Positions 34,816 to 46,057 of a DNA stretch of 64,000 nt are shown piece after piece. The position numbers were made by a program, and so were the translations under genes. Source of the DNA: Thinopyrum elongatum (taxonomy: Eukaryota > Streptophyta > Magnoliopsida > Poales > Poaceae); assembly GCA_011799875.1 (NCBI GenBank), contig CM022303.1, positions 191,133,700 through 191,197,699 on the forward strand, read 5' to 3'. Each line of letters opens with the position of its first letter. The stretch's first letter is position 1. Below the pieces are notes generated by a model. The model was not told the DNA's origin, made no database searches, and was given only the letters and a program-made list of their open reading frames with translations.

Positions 34816-34819
34816 TATT

Positions 34820-35460
34820 TGGACTAATGCAAAAAACAACCTATGACTAACAAGCATAAATAGATGATGTGGCGGCATTGCATGCTGGAGTATATTGCAA
34901 TTTATGGATTGCATGCATGACTAGCTTATGTGGCTTGGTTGCATGGCTAGGAAAGGTAGAGAAAAATAAATAGATAATGTGTTTAGAGTGCACTCCACTA
35001 AATGGGATCATGTAAATATCTTTAGAGTGCACTCCACTTTTTTTTAGACGCTTAGGTGCACCGGATGTCGTGCCAGGCTACAAAATGTTAGAAAAAATAT
35101 CTGCTCCAATGTTTTAAAAATCTATTATTATCTTGAAACCAGCCACACTCGCCCCTCACCTCATCAAACCAGCCCGAGGAATATGTCTTCAATGAAGCAT
35201 AATTTATTTTTACTGATATATGTATATCAAAACTAGAGTGTTTATATTTCAAGTTTGTGAACAAGTATTATTCTACTACTTTGGATCCATTACAACGCAT
35301 GGGCTAGCACATTGGTAGTAGTAAGAAACAAATTCCGGGTTTGGCACGAGTTCGTACTGCGGGAGCACCACAAGGCCTGGCGCAGGAGTTACATTTCCCT
35401 CTCGGGGCCCATGGGACCGAGCTTCAGCGGCTATTGCACCTGCCTTTGAGTCAATGATAT
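34820..35460. other. No gene recognised
   Basis: AT-rich sequence with a 25-bp direct repeat of TTTAGAGTGCACTCCACT at 34981 and 35021. No coding or RNA feature can be supported. Confidence 0.4.
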
Positions 35461-36900
35461 GTGGACCCTAAATGCGGCTGGCCCGCATGTCATTCTCATA
35501 AAAGCAGAGGGGCGGTGGGACCGAGAAGGGTGAGTAGCAGGTCAGCGGACGTGTGGTGTCATGGGTTCGAGCGGCGTCGTGGAAATCGAGTGGGACGAGG
35601 CTTGCCTGCTCCCCTCCCATGCTCTGATCCGTACTCCCGCACCACTAATTTTCATCCAACGGTTATACTGTAATAGATTTCCTCGTGTGGGTCATCTATA
35701 GCCTCAAAAAAAGGTAAACAAAGGCCGTTTTTCCAGGAAATAACTTCCTACATGAATCTGTACACACATGCAAGACCCTTTCCTTTCCTGCTCGTCTTTC
35801 GAGCATGGCAACAGGTGCCTGCCTAACCCATGTAGCACGCTGCGCCGCCAGCGAGTAGCACCTCCTCCACGCCAACATCGACGTCTGGGCCATGCACATG
35901 CAGCTGCTCCCGTAGTATTTTACCCGCTTGTTCGACTGCAGTACCACACCGATCTTGGACGAGACCATGGAGCTTGTGCCAAGAAAAGTCTCTACTCGGC
36001 CGACGCATGTCGAGGTGCTTATCTGTTGTGACGTGCCGCACGACGTTTACTAGCTTGCGCTCCGGATGAGCTCGGGCGGGAGCCAGTGATTTACTCGGGG
36101 CACATAGCTCGACTTGGGCTCGAGATTCCGACCGCTTGCACCGTCCTGAGGATGTACCACTCAGCGGCGAGGCTAGAATGCTGGATACATATAGGCATGT
36201 GCTCATGGGTGGGAGCAACCTGCTCAATGGATACCGGTTTGCGAATGTGATGTACTCGGCGTAGTTGAGCCAGCGAGCCTGGAGCCGTTCCTACCGTCGT
36301 ACGTTGACGCGCGGCTCAATGGCGTGCGGCCACGGGCCAGCGTAGGTCGGCTACGGGGAATCGGCATCGGTGTGGTTCGAGATGCCCAGCTGGCCGTTGT
36401 CGCGGCGGTGTTCGCGACTCACTCATTCGAGATGAACCGGCCGGTGGTGGCCTGGCCGTGGCGAGGGTGCCACAGCTGGACGTCAGGGTGTTACGAGGCG
36501 TAGATGTCCACACCGGCGGGTATTACCTGTATTATAGAAGTAGAAGGCAAAGATGAGCCTTTATTTTATTTATTTTATTTGTGGCTGAGGAGTGATGCCC
36601 GGGACGAAATTTGTCACAGCCGCTGGATGAAAATTGGATGGTGCAGGAGTACAGATCGGAGCCAGTAGCAGAGCATGCAAGCCACGTCCAATCACGTGTG
36701 GCTATGGTAGAAACTTGATGGTCACCGCAGTTCAGCTGGCCCACATGTCATGCACACAAAGGCAGAGGAGCGGTGGGGCCGAGAGGGGTGAGACGCATGT
36801 TGGGGGACGTGGTGGCGTGGGTTGGAGCGGCGTCGTGGGAATCGCGTGTGGTAGTGGTAGAAACGTGATGGTCACCATGGTTCAACTTCCATGGACAAGC
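35461..36900. repeat. Region bounded by diverged direct repeats, with unidentified coding-like sequence
   Basis: The block at about 35478-35600 (GGCCCGCATGTCATTCTCAT, AGCGGCGTCGTGGAAATCG) recurs at about 36733-36845 (GGCCCACATGTCATGCACAC, AGCGGCGTCGTGGGAATCG). A second short duplication (GTAGAAACTTGATGGTCACC / GTAGAAACGTGATGGTCACC) lies at 36707 and 36858. The GC-rich stretch between, 35770-36500, has codon-like composition but many stops in every frame; no family recognised. Confidence 0.4.
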
Positions 36901-37175
36901 TGTCATGTCTACTGACACATGCATTGCGGTAGACGGCCGCGGTAGACATGACACATGCATTGCATACAGCTCACTGCAAGTAGTAGTAGAGAAAACTAGG
37001 CGGATAAATAGTTCTTTATAGTCAAGCGGACCTATATCAATGTACACATAGTACACTTGTTCCAAAGACATGCACACCAGCGAAATAGTTCATCTATATC
37101 AATGTACACAAAGAGGAAATATAATTTTTACAAGAGAGGAAATAGTTCATCCATCTATAATGCCCTGCCACTTGT

Positions 37176-37253
37176 GCAGCTTCTTCTTCTTCTTCTTTCT
37201 TCTTCTTCTTCTTCTTCTTCTTCTTCTTCTTCTTCTTCTTCTTCTTCTTCTTC
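37176..37253. repeat. (TTC)n microsatellite
   Basis: About 78 bp of TTC with one TTTC interruption. It would encode the polylysine tail seen at the C-terminal end of the exonuclease-like reading frame on the minus strand. Confidence 0.95.
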
Positions 37254-37257
37254 TCAT

Positions 37258-37895
37258 TTTCTATGGGAGACGGCTTCGCAACAAGCTCTTTCGACCTTGC
37301 AGCTGTCTCGAAACTCACACGGGCATCGAGGGCAGCATATTTTATCGGCTCGTAGGTCAAGGGATAATTCTCCCATCCAGACGACCTTAATCCCAACGTC
37401 TCGTCACCCTTCTCAAGATTTGTTCCGAGCACAGAATTTGCTATGTCGAACAGGGATGGTGTTTTTTTTATCACAATCCTCTACAGGACTTCTGGTTTGT
37501 AGGTCAGCAATGTTTTTCAAGTCAAGGTTGTATGGCGCCAGCTTCTCTTTGTCCCCTTCGATGGCTGCCCCACAGAAGTATATGTCCTCCCGAGACATGA
37601 AATCATGGATCTCACTTGGTATGGAGGGCGCGTGTATGATGTGATACACCAAAACTTCATCTTCGAGGCATAGCTGAAGGATGGCGGTGCGTTGGATCTT
37701 CCCAGTGGCACGCTCCGTGTACTCTGCGTAGAGACCGACGACCTTCATCTCCACCTTTTGGAGGGAGTTGGATAAATTGTTGATCCACTCCCGAATAACC
37801 CTTGGGTGGTCGGTGATGGTGGCAACTATGCTCAACGAGCCTTCGACGAGGACATGTTTGATGCTAAAAACCTGCATAGGGATCTCTTTCGCCAT
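37258..37895 (-). pseudogene. 3'-5' exonuclease-like (DEDDy, WRN-exo type) pseudogene
   Basis: The minus-strand frame from ATG 37895 reads IKHVLVEGSLSIVATITDHP, VVGLYAEYTERATGKIQRTA, LCLEDEVLVYHIIHAPSIP and FCGAAIEGDKEKLAPYNLDL, then NIADLQT. After a frame change in the T run at 37462-37469 it continues LFDIANSVLGTNLEKG, RSSGWENYPLT and IKYAALDARVSFE. This is the order of a plant RNase D/WRN-type exonuclease domain. The NIADL and YAALD motifs match exonuclease motifs II and III. In motif I the usual D-x-E is LYAEYT, so the first catalytic Asp appears replaced by Tyr. With the frameshift it should be inactive. The MULE inserted 73 bp upstream of its ATG. Confidence 0.7.
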
Positions 37896-37977
37896 TTGGA
37901 ACCACTGGACCGGAGGGCTATGGTTTGGAGAATTAGGATTAAGATGGCTAGTCTAACTGAAGAAGATGATTATTTAA

Positions 37978-38144
37978 GGGATTTTTATATCTGTGCCCTT
38001 GGTTCCTTAGCTCTACTCATTCATCCCCACGCTCTTAACTTTTGCTCACTTTTCCCCACTCGCTTGTCTGAAACCCTCAGAAATGGTCACAAATGGTGGA
38101 TGCCGTCGGGTCAGTGCTTTGACTGTCAACTCTGACGAGTGGGG
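37978..38144 (+). repeat. Left terminal inverted repeat of the MULE
   Basis: 167 bp, complementary to 45882-46048. The right copy is the strand-opposite partner. The TIR would also hold the promoters in Mutator elements. Confidence 0.92.
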
Positions 38145-38729
38145 CCGGGCTGGACTGTGTCGCCTGTTGGACCCGACAATTGGGGCCGCGTCGGACGGTG
38201 CCGCTGTTCTCCTGTTGGGTTGTGGTTAGATTGTTGGGCCCTGCGTGCCGCAATGACATGAACCTGCTATGCATGCATGACATGTCCAGCTAGCCTGCTA
38301 TGCATGCACGTAGCTAGCCTGCCTGCATGCGCTGATGCCCGCCGCCACGATGTGCTAACCTCCCCTCTTTCTGCACGCGAGCCGCCACGGACGCTGACCG
38401 GCCTCTTTCTACACGCGAGCCGCCACGGACGCAGGGACGGTCGCTGCTGCTGGTTCGTCTCATCTCGCATGCTTGTCTCCTCGATGTAGAGCATCGTTTC
38501 AAACTTTTCGATCCACTCGCATCTATTCAACGTGGCAATTAAAGTGGCATATCGATCGACGCCGCTCGTTCGAACGTAGCAAATCAAAAGCGTGGCCGGT
38601 GCCACTCCCCTTCCCTTCCCCTTTCTCTATTTAAACCACCCACGCCTCCACCTATTCTCCACACATCCATTTGCACCACCCCCTTCTCTTCTTCACCCAA
38701 ACCCAGAGCACTCTCAAAGCCAGGCGAGG

Positions 38730-39155
38730 ATGCAGTACAAAGGCCCCACCTTCGAGCTCCCACCGACCGTGCCGGAGAGGCGGTATCCCGCCGGTGTCGT
38801 CGTGGAGACGACGCTCCGCGTGTGGGTGTTCTCACGCTGGAGGGGTGGAAAGGAGTTTGCCCAGTGGTTCCTCGGTGCGGGCTTCACGCACCTCCCGGCG
38901 GGCTCGCCGGTGATGTTCTGACTGGAGGAAGTGCGTCCAAACTCCACCACTCCAGCGATAGGGCTCATCGCCAACTTCACCAACAAATTCGATGCGTACT
39001 ACCTCCTCGGCAAGGTGTTTTGGTGTGGGTGTGAGTTCATCGCATTCACCACCTACAACATCTTCATGGACTTCAACAGCATCTTCCCCACCCGCAACGG
39101 TATGCACAGCCTCCCCTACTACATCGGCGAGGATGGCATGGAGGAGGAGCAGTGA
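38730..39155 (+). pseudogene. Small MULE-borne ORF of about 142 codons, one in-frame TGA
   Basis: One frame runs from ATG 38730 to a stop at 39153-39155, broken by TGA at 38919-38921. It starts MQYKGPTFELPPTVPERRYP and includes VVVETTLRVWVFSRW, then after the stop IGLIANFTNKFDAYYLLGKV and MDFNSIFPTRNG. A TATA-like CTATTTAAA lies about 100 bp upstream (38627-38635), so it may have its own promoter. I do not recognise the protein. It could be a captured host fragment or an accessory gene of this MULE family; the TGA sits where TGG (Trp) would be one transition away. Confidence 0.5.
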
Positions 39156-39179
39156 AGAGGAGGCGCAGTGAAGATGGTG

Positions 39180-40500
39180 GTGAAGGCCCGGTCTCGTGAA
39201 GCTTGTCTTGCCCTAGGGTGTTAGGGCTTTTTATCTTCTATATATTTCTATCTTAATTATGTCGTTGGTTGTACCGTGAACTTTTTATCTCTGTCGTGTT
39301 ATCCCCTAGGAACTATGTTATGCTTGCTACCCTTATTTGATATGTCGTTGGTTATCTGTGTTTTGCTTGCTATTTCTATCTTATTTGACGTGAGATATCG
39401 CTAGATGGATATGGTGCCATAGACGAGCCCTTCTGCTAAATCAATCAATGAAAGGGTATCCCTCAATGAAAACCAGCAAGTTTTGGGGTTAGCCTTGTAA
39501 AAATGGTTGGAGGGTAACCCATTCGTCTTGTTATATTCATGGTGTGTACTTGTGTAGGTCAAGTTTAAATGGCCCATTTAGAGTAGGGTCAAGTTTTCGC
39601 ACGCGCGGATAATGGACTAGTTGATGTGTCAAAAAGGAAACTAAAGCTAGAAAAATGAGCCATGTTGATGTTGAAAAGAAGAAGAAAAGCTAATTTTTTG
39701 AATTGTTGGTGGCCCTATTCTGTATATTGTATGAACAAAAACAAGCTAGTTTTTGAATAGTTTGTGGCCATATGGCATGATGAAATTAATGGTGGCCCTT
39801 ATATTATAGGTTTTATTGGTTCCAAGTTTTGGCACGGGCGGCTAGTGGACTAGTTGAGGTGTCAAAAAGGAAATTAAAGCTGGAAATATGAGCCATGTTG
39901 ATGTTGAAAAGAACAAAAAGAAGCTAAATTTTTTGAATTGTTGGTGCCCATATATATTGTAGGATACCTATATTGTATGAAGAAAAAGAAGCTATTTTTT
40001 GAATAGTTTGTGGCCTTTTGGCAGGATGAAAATAATTTTTGAAGGGTAGCCATTATTTACTTGTTGGTGGCTCTTGGTAGCAATATCAATTGTTGTGTAA
40101 TTTCAAACGATGTAACCTATTCTTGTAATGTAACCAACGTGCAAAAAAACAGAGCCATTGCATGCACTATTTTTCTAGGCCTCTTTAATCTTTGTGGGCC
40201 TTTGATAGTCAACGCAATGCGATGACCCAACCAGAGCTTGGTTTCATTTTGGGCCCAATAACTATGTTTTTTTCTCTTGCCCTCGGTGTTGTCTGACGAA
40301 ACTGAAAGTGTCAAAAACTAACACCTACAGAGATTCAGAGATGGAGATAGAGACATAGTTTAAGCAACACAGAGAGCACATGATCCACAAATTAAGCAAC
40401 ACAGAGAGCACATGATCCACAAACCCTTAAGCAAATCGTAGAGCACATGACACGACACAAATAACATCTCTAACGAGTGATGACCAGCAAGTAAGCAAAT
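39180..40500. other. MULE spacer with a local direct repeat, no gene
   Basis: Two diverged copies of about 230-240 bp (AAGTTTTCGCACGCGCGG...TTTGTGGCCATATGG near 39590 and AAGTTTTGGCACGGGCGG...TTTGTGGCCTTTTGG near 39830) lie in tandem. They share GTCAAAAAGGAAA and ATGAGCCATGTTGATGTTGA. No coding region is seen. Confidence 0.55.
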
Positions 40501-40514
40501 CCTTGAGCAACTAT

Positions 40515-41131
40515 TCAAAAATAAAATCCTAAAGCTATCCGATTCGCCTGCTTGTTCAACTGAATCATCTGCCTCAAGTTCTTGTTCATCTTCTTTAATT
40601 CCCCCTTCAGATCCTCATCCCCAACTGTCAGAGCAGCACTTTCAGAGACCAAATTCCGAGTGGCTGATGGCAGATTGACCTCCCGGGTTGCGGCCCCATT
40701 GAATTGAAGCAAGCCCTCCCCTTGAAGCCTCCCAACGTAGTCATCCATCCATTCAAAATGTGTGCATTTCTTCACGATCTGAAATGAAATCATGAACCCT
40801 AAATCTCAGATCCAACGAAAAAGAATTAGAAGCAAAGAGAAAAAGAAAGGGTCAAAGAAAAATCATGAGATCTAATCTGCCCCTCTGGCTTGCTCTCGCA
40901 TTTCACGAACTCTCGCCCAAAGTTGCCATTCTTCTCCTCCTTCGAAGTCAACCTTTTCAGTGGCGCGGTGCGTGGGCAGTCAGGGCATCGCTCCATGGGC
41001 ACTGGACCATACTGGGGCCACGAGGGGCCGGAGGCTGAAGTGGAGCTCGACATATCTAGTCGCCGGAGAAGAAGAAGCAGACGAGTGGCTCCTCTGGTCG
41101 CCGTAGAAGAAGAAGAAGACAGGGGAGGCAT
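40515..41131 (-). pseudogene. GRF-type zinc-finger protein carried by the MULE, broken splice donor
   Basis: Two exons: 41131-40877 and 40778-40515. The product has a Ser-rich N-terminus, the zinc finger [20 protein letters not shown]...[11 protein letters not shown] completed across the intron by KKCTHFEWMDDYVGRLQ, and a C-terminal helix (DEDLKGELKKMNKNLRQMIQ). That order is typical of GRF zinc fingers (single-stranded nucleic-acid binding in TOP3A/APE2/NEIL3 proteins). The acceptor is good (TTTCATTTCAG), but the donor position reads AT instead of GT, again one G-to-A step. The start could also be the internal Met at 41053. It is transcribed in the same direction as the transposase and lies downstream of it. 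Confidence 0.65.
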
Positions 41132-41299
41132 TGGTGGGCGAGCACAACCAAGCTCTCACGGATCGCCTCTCGCGGATCGCCAAAGGATCCAACGATGCAG
41201 AGCCATCCTGGTGATCGAACGGCGCGGAGCCTGCACGCACCCTGGCCTCAGAATTCCTTCTAGAAGACCATATCTGAGGGCTGTCGCTTGGCGCTAGGG

Positions 41300-42250
41300 T
41301 ATGATCGGACGGCTGATGTTCGGAGCTAGGGTTAGGCGAAACCCCGTAGGGTTTAGAGGGGTTTTGAGTTGGTCAACGGGGTTATCTAGTGTTTGACTGA
41401 GCATAACTAGTTTATAAAAAATCCAAAAAATATGAAACCTTCGCGAGTCGTTGTTTTATAAGACACACTAACGAGGAAAAATTCTAAACTTTGTCTACGG
41501 TCATTTAAAAAAAAACCTAGCTGGCACGATCGTGGTTAAATGAGCACCATTAATTTAAAAAAAATCAAAAAATATAAAACCTGCGCACAATGTTGTCTTA
41601 CGTGACATGTTACCAACAAAAAATCATAAACTTGTTCTATGGACATTTTCATGGAAAAACCTTCACACATATGAGCTATCACGTACAACGTTGCAGAGAA
41701 TTCAAGGAAAGGAGGTAGGTTTTTTGAAAAATAAAAAAAATCACCAAAGCTTCATTTCAAAGTGAATAAGAAGGATCTGAACTTAGTTTTCTTTTTCATA
41801 TTTTAAACGTGTATTTAATGGTTTTCTATTAAATCACATTATTTTCAAAAAATGTAAAAAAATGAAGATTAATTCAATAAATAGTGAGACTTCGAATCTA
41901 CACTATATAGATTGAATAGGTGTTAATAAAAAATATTTGGCTCATTTAGAGTAGATCCAAAAAATACTTGATTACAAATGGGGCAGTTTACCCTAGCTTC
42001 GGAGCACATTTGGAGCACATTTCCCATGACTATAAGTTTTACCACGCAAAAGAGATCGGATTGATCACCTAATGTTTATAATAGTTCAGCAAACATTGCA
42101 ACATCACATTCAAATTCAAATTAAATTTTTGCCTAATATTTAAATTTATTTTGCCTCAAATTTCACATCAAAGTACGAATAGCTTATTAAACCTTACAAG
42201 TTTTCACAACCTTAGTACAAATCCTTAAAGTTCAAAGTTTACAACTTGCA
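41300..42250. other. AT-rich MULE spacer, no gene
   Basis: Simple AT-rich sequence between the transposase and GRF genes. Two related segments (CAAAAAATATGAAACCTTCGC near 41424 and CAAAAAATATAAAACCTGCGC near 41564) form a short direct repeat. Confidence 0.45.
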
Positions 42251-42251
42251 T

Positions 42252-45200
42252 TCAACTTGCATTCCACATCTTTGCCTTGCTCCTTGTGTTCCGAGACGGC
42301 TTAACAGCCTTGCTCCTGGTTTCCCTAGGTTGGATATCCACCTTTTTCTTCTTCCTTTTGATCTTCACTTCGGGTGGTGGCTGTCGAGCTGCTGACGGAG
42401 AAGTTGCACTGGCCAGTTGACGGGGTTCAAAACCTTCATAAGACATGGCTTCATATTCTTCTAATTCTTTCTCTCTTGGCCTTTTTTCTCCTTTTCCTCT
42501 AATTTTCCTAGAGCTAGGCCAAACACAAAAAAGATTATAAGCCATTGATAAAAAGAGAAGAAATGCATAAAAAGGGAAGGCTGTTGCACACATACCAAGC
42601 TGCCGGCAATGCTAATTCAGTTGCTTCATTCTCCTCTGAATTAGCTGCAATCTGCTTTGCTGCTTCATTCACCTCTGTATTGGCTTCAATCTGCTCTAAT
42701 GCTGCATTCTCCTCTGTAGTAGCTTCAATCTGCTCTAATGCTTCATTCTCCTCTGTAGTAGCTTCAATCTGCTCTAATGCTGCATTCTCCTCTGTATTTG
42801 TTGCTGCCCATTGTTCTTCTTCTCCAAATGAAGCATCCACTGGATTGGTACATTTCCTAGCAATGTGCCCTAGGGTTCCACATTTTTTGCACTTGCGCTG
42901 TCTTTTTACACGACCCTCTTCACCTCTTCTGATCATGTTCTTCCTTGGTCTTCCTGGTGGTCTAGTCAGTACAGGAGAATGTAGTTTGAACCCTGGATCT
43001 ATTATGTTCCATTGGTCTTTTCCCAAGAGTGCAGGCACATTGGAAGCATAAGCAGCCTTGAAATTGGCAACAGAAAAATATTCAGAGATGTATTGATCAA
43101 CTTCACCATCTTCACCACCTATAACAGTCATCAGATGTTGGACATGTATGCATGGCTTCCCACGGAGCTGCTATTGCCTACAACTGCATTCCCTAGTTGC
43201 TAGGTTAACTGGATATCTCCATTCCCTATTTTTACGGTCAGTATATGTTACCTCAGCCTCGTGTGTCGCCGCTCGAATGCATTTCATGTTCAGTCCTCTT
43301 GCCTTGGCATGCAATGACTAAATAAGAGATGGGAGCATAAGATGGCCAACATATTCTGTTTCTGCAATTCTTTTGCGAAGAGCCATCTTTATCATGATCA
43401 TCTGCCGAATCTTATCAAATATTTGCCATATCAGAAGCCCTTTCAATGATTTGATCTTTGCATTGAAACACTCTGCCAGGTTACTGGTCACATAGTCTAC
43501 TTTGCAGATTTCATTGAATTTGCTTCTTGACCACAACTTTCCATAATGTGCATCTAGGTACTCCTTCACCACAGGATTGTGAGCATACAACACTCTCAAA
43601 TGATGCTCATGCTTCCTCTCACTGCATGTGTATGATGCTGGCCATAAGTTCTCATCATAAACTTTACCTTTGAATTTGTTTCTAAAATTCTGCGCTAGGT
43701 GTCGCATACATTCCCTATGCTCCACTCCAGGGAATACAATTTCCACTGCACTCTCCAAACCCTTGCAAGCATCTGTGTGTATAGCTAAACCTGGGGGTGT
43801 ACCTATAAGGTTGCGCAACTGCTGCAGAAACCAGACCCAAATTTCCTCAGACTCTGCCTCCACCACACCAAATGCAACTTGGAATAGCCAGTTGTGTCCA
43901 TCAGCTGCAGAAGCTGCCACTAGTTGTCCTCTCCACCTTCCATTCAAAGCAGTTGCATCAACAGCCAAATAGGGCCTGCAACCATCAAGAAACCCCTGCC
44001 AACAAGCCTTGAAACAAACAAAAGCCCTCCCGAAGCACTCCTTCTGAAATGACTTCCCTTTTATTTTGTATGTAACTGTATGCTTGTCAATCTCTACAAC
44101 ACTCCCTGGACTAGCAGCTTCCACTTCATATTTAAATGTGTAGAGCAACTGAAAGCTCTCATTCCAAGGACCATTAATCCTGTCAAGAGCCATTTCCTTA
44201 GCATAGAAAATCCTCATGTAAGGTATATCAATCTTGTACTTCTCAAATAGCTTCCCATGGAGTGCTGTTGGACCAAGTGTTGGTGTTTCTCTCAACCAAT
44301 CCAAAATTGCATCTGCCACTCACCTAGTCTTTGCTAGCTTTGTTTTAGCCTTCCCTCCTCCCCCTCCAGGTGGACAAGTGTGCTGATGTGGGTTCTTTTT
44401 TATCTGAAACAAAATGGGACCCATTGTTAGAAAACATTACAGAATGATCTAAAAATTCCCTAAAATGAATCAGTATAAACTGAAATACACAAACCTGAAT
44501 GAACTTGCCCCTCAACATATGTGATGCATGCAACCTCCATCTACACCTATCATATGGGCAATGAACAGTGAACCTTGTTGGCTCACTCCTATCAACCACA
44601 TATGTATTTTTAGTGAGAATGCAATATGTAGTCAGTGCATTACAACAGTCCACCATCGACTGGAATATGGTGCCGACAGCTAGCTGAGGATCTTCCCTGT
44701 TCCACTTAATTGTTGGCATGTCCTCACCATCATATCCATCTAAAACTAGGCTGTCGATGTTCTCCTGTCTCTCTTCATCGTCAGTGTCATCAAATCTAGC
44801 ACGGCTGATAGGTTGCTCATGATATTCATCTTCCATTGCTTATTTACTGACAGTATCTACAAGATCAGGGAACATATTCTCATTCCCATCATCATTTCGA
44901 GGCACCTCTTCGTCTGGCTCTGCATCTTGCTCTACATCGGCTGCAGCAGCGACAGGAGAAGCGGCACAAGAAGCGGCAGTAGACATATTGTGACTTTCAG
45001 AACCACTAGCTTTGCTTGGTTTTGACCTACAAGGAGTGTCGGGGCGCTCGCTATTAGCAGAGACAGAAGATTTCTGAACATCCTTCCCCTTGTCACATTC
45101 ATTGCGTGGCTGAAGCACCTCGATAAGGATTTTACCAAAGCGTCTTTCAGCATTCAAAGTAAAGAGCAATCCAAGATGCTCATCGCAAGTTAGTGGGAGA

Positions 45201-45642
45201 AACTTTTTCTCGGTACTGCTGAAATTTTTTAGTTCAACAGCATCGGCAGGGCTCCACCCATATGAAGAATTTTGGAGCGCCGCAAGCAAATCTTTGAACG
45301 ACATACTTGTTTCTACCACCTTTGGATAGAAAAATCCAGTAACCATATGCGGTTTTCTACCGCGCAGCACACTAACTTCCATCCTAACTGCCAGCCAGAA
45401 AGCAAGCGCAGGATCAATCCTATTCGATTCAAATAAGGAAAAGTTATAGTGAGGCCGGGAACAATTCAGCAAAATTTGATCGATTCACGCGACTAGCTGT
45501 CAAATAGGGCTGAATGCATGAATCAACAAATATGTTAGAGGGGAAATGACACTTACCCAGGTGTAATCCATGAATTATCCGCCGCCGATTCGACCCAATC
45601 CTCTCCACGCTCGATGGGCTTGAGAACCTGCTCCTCTGACAT
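42252..45642 (-). pseudogene. MURA-type transposase of the MULE, four in-frame stops
   Basis: Four exons: 45642-45557, 45419-44495, 44403-42596 and 42513-42252, all with GT..AG introns and matching phase. The order is an N-terminal region, a MuDR DNA-binding region (FTVHCPYDRCRWRLHASHM), the MULE catalytic domain (LAVDATALNGRWRGQ with the first Asp, IHTDACKGLE with the second, SNLAECFNAKIKS with the Glu), a SWIM zinc finger (CSC...KPCIHVQH), a CCHC knuckle (CKKCGTLGHIARKC) and short Glu-rich repeats (ALEQIEATTEENE). Stops: TAA 44840, TGA 44320-44322, TAG 43318, TAG 43171-43173. Each is one transition from a sense codon. The enzyme would mobilise the MULE; this copy cannot. Confidence 0.9.
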
Positions 45643-45881
45643 CGCTGCTTAATCCAGAGGGGGGTGTGGGGGTAGATCTGGCGGAGGGCACGACGGCGAC
45701 AGAGGCGAAATGGGGTTAGTGGATGAGGGGATGATAGCGGCAGAGGCTGCACGACGGCGGCGGAGGGGGCAGAGTGGCGTGGTGCTATTGTTGCTCGAGG
45801 TTCAGGCAAGGGGATCCCTCAGACAAGCTCATCTTTTTTTTGATTTGCTCAGACAAGCTCATCTGACGTGTCTCAATGTGA

Positions 45882-46048
45882 CCCCACTCGTCAGAGTTAA
45901 CGGTCAAAGCACTGACCCAACGGCATCCACTGTTTGTGACCATTTCTGAGGGTTTCAGACAAGGGAGTGGGGAAAAGTGAGCAAAAGTTAAGAGCGTGGG
46001 GATGAATGAGTAGAGCTAAGGAACCAGGGGCACAGATATAAAAATCCC
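45882..46048 (-). repeat. Right terminal inverted repeat of the MULE
   Basis: 167 bp, complementary to 37978-38144, followed directly by the TSD ATTATTTAA (46049-46057). Confidence 0.92.
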
Positions 46049-46057
46049 ATTATTTAA

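Larger units (their letters stand above)
37978..46048 (-). mobile_element. Complete Mutator-like element (MULE), 8,071 bp
   Basis: Terminal inverted repeats of 167 bp (37978-38144 and 45882-46048) start GGGATTTTTATATCTGTGCC and match with only a few differences. A perfect 9-bp TSD ATTATTTAA is at 37969-37977 and 46049-46057. It carries a MURA-type transposase gene and a GRF zinc-finger gene on the minus strand, and a small ORF on the plus strand near the left end. All premature stops seen fit C:G to T:A change. Confidence 0.93.

Noticed and set aside
37057..37644. 195-codon plus-strand ORF containing polyserine
   Set aside because: Antisense to the exonuclease-like pseudogene and driven by the TTC microsatellite.
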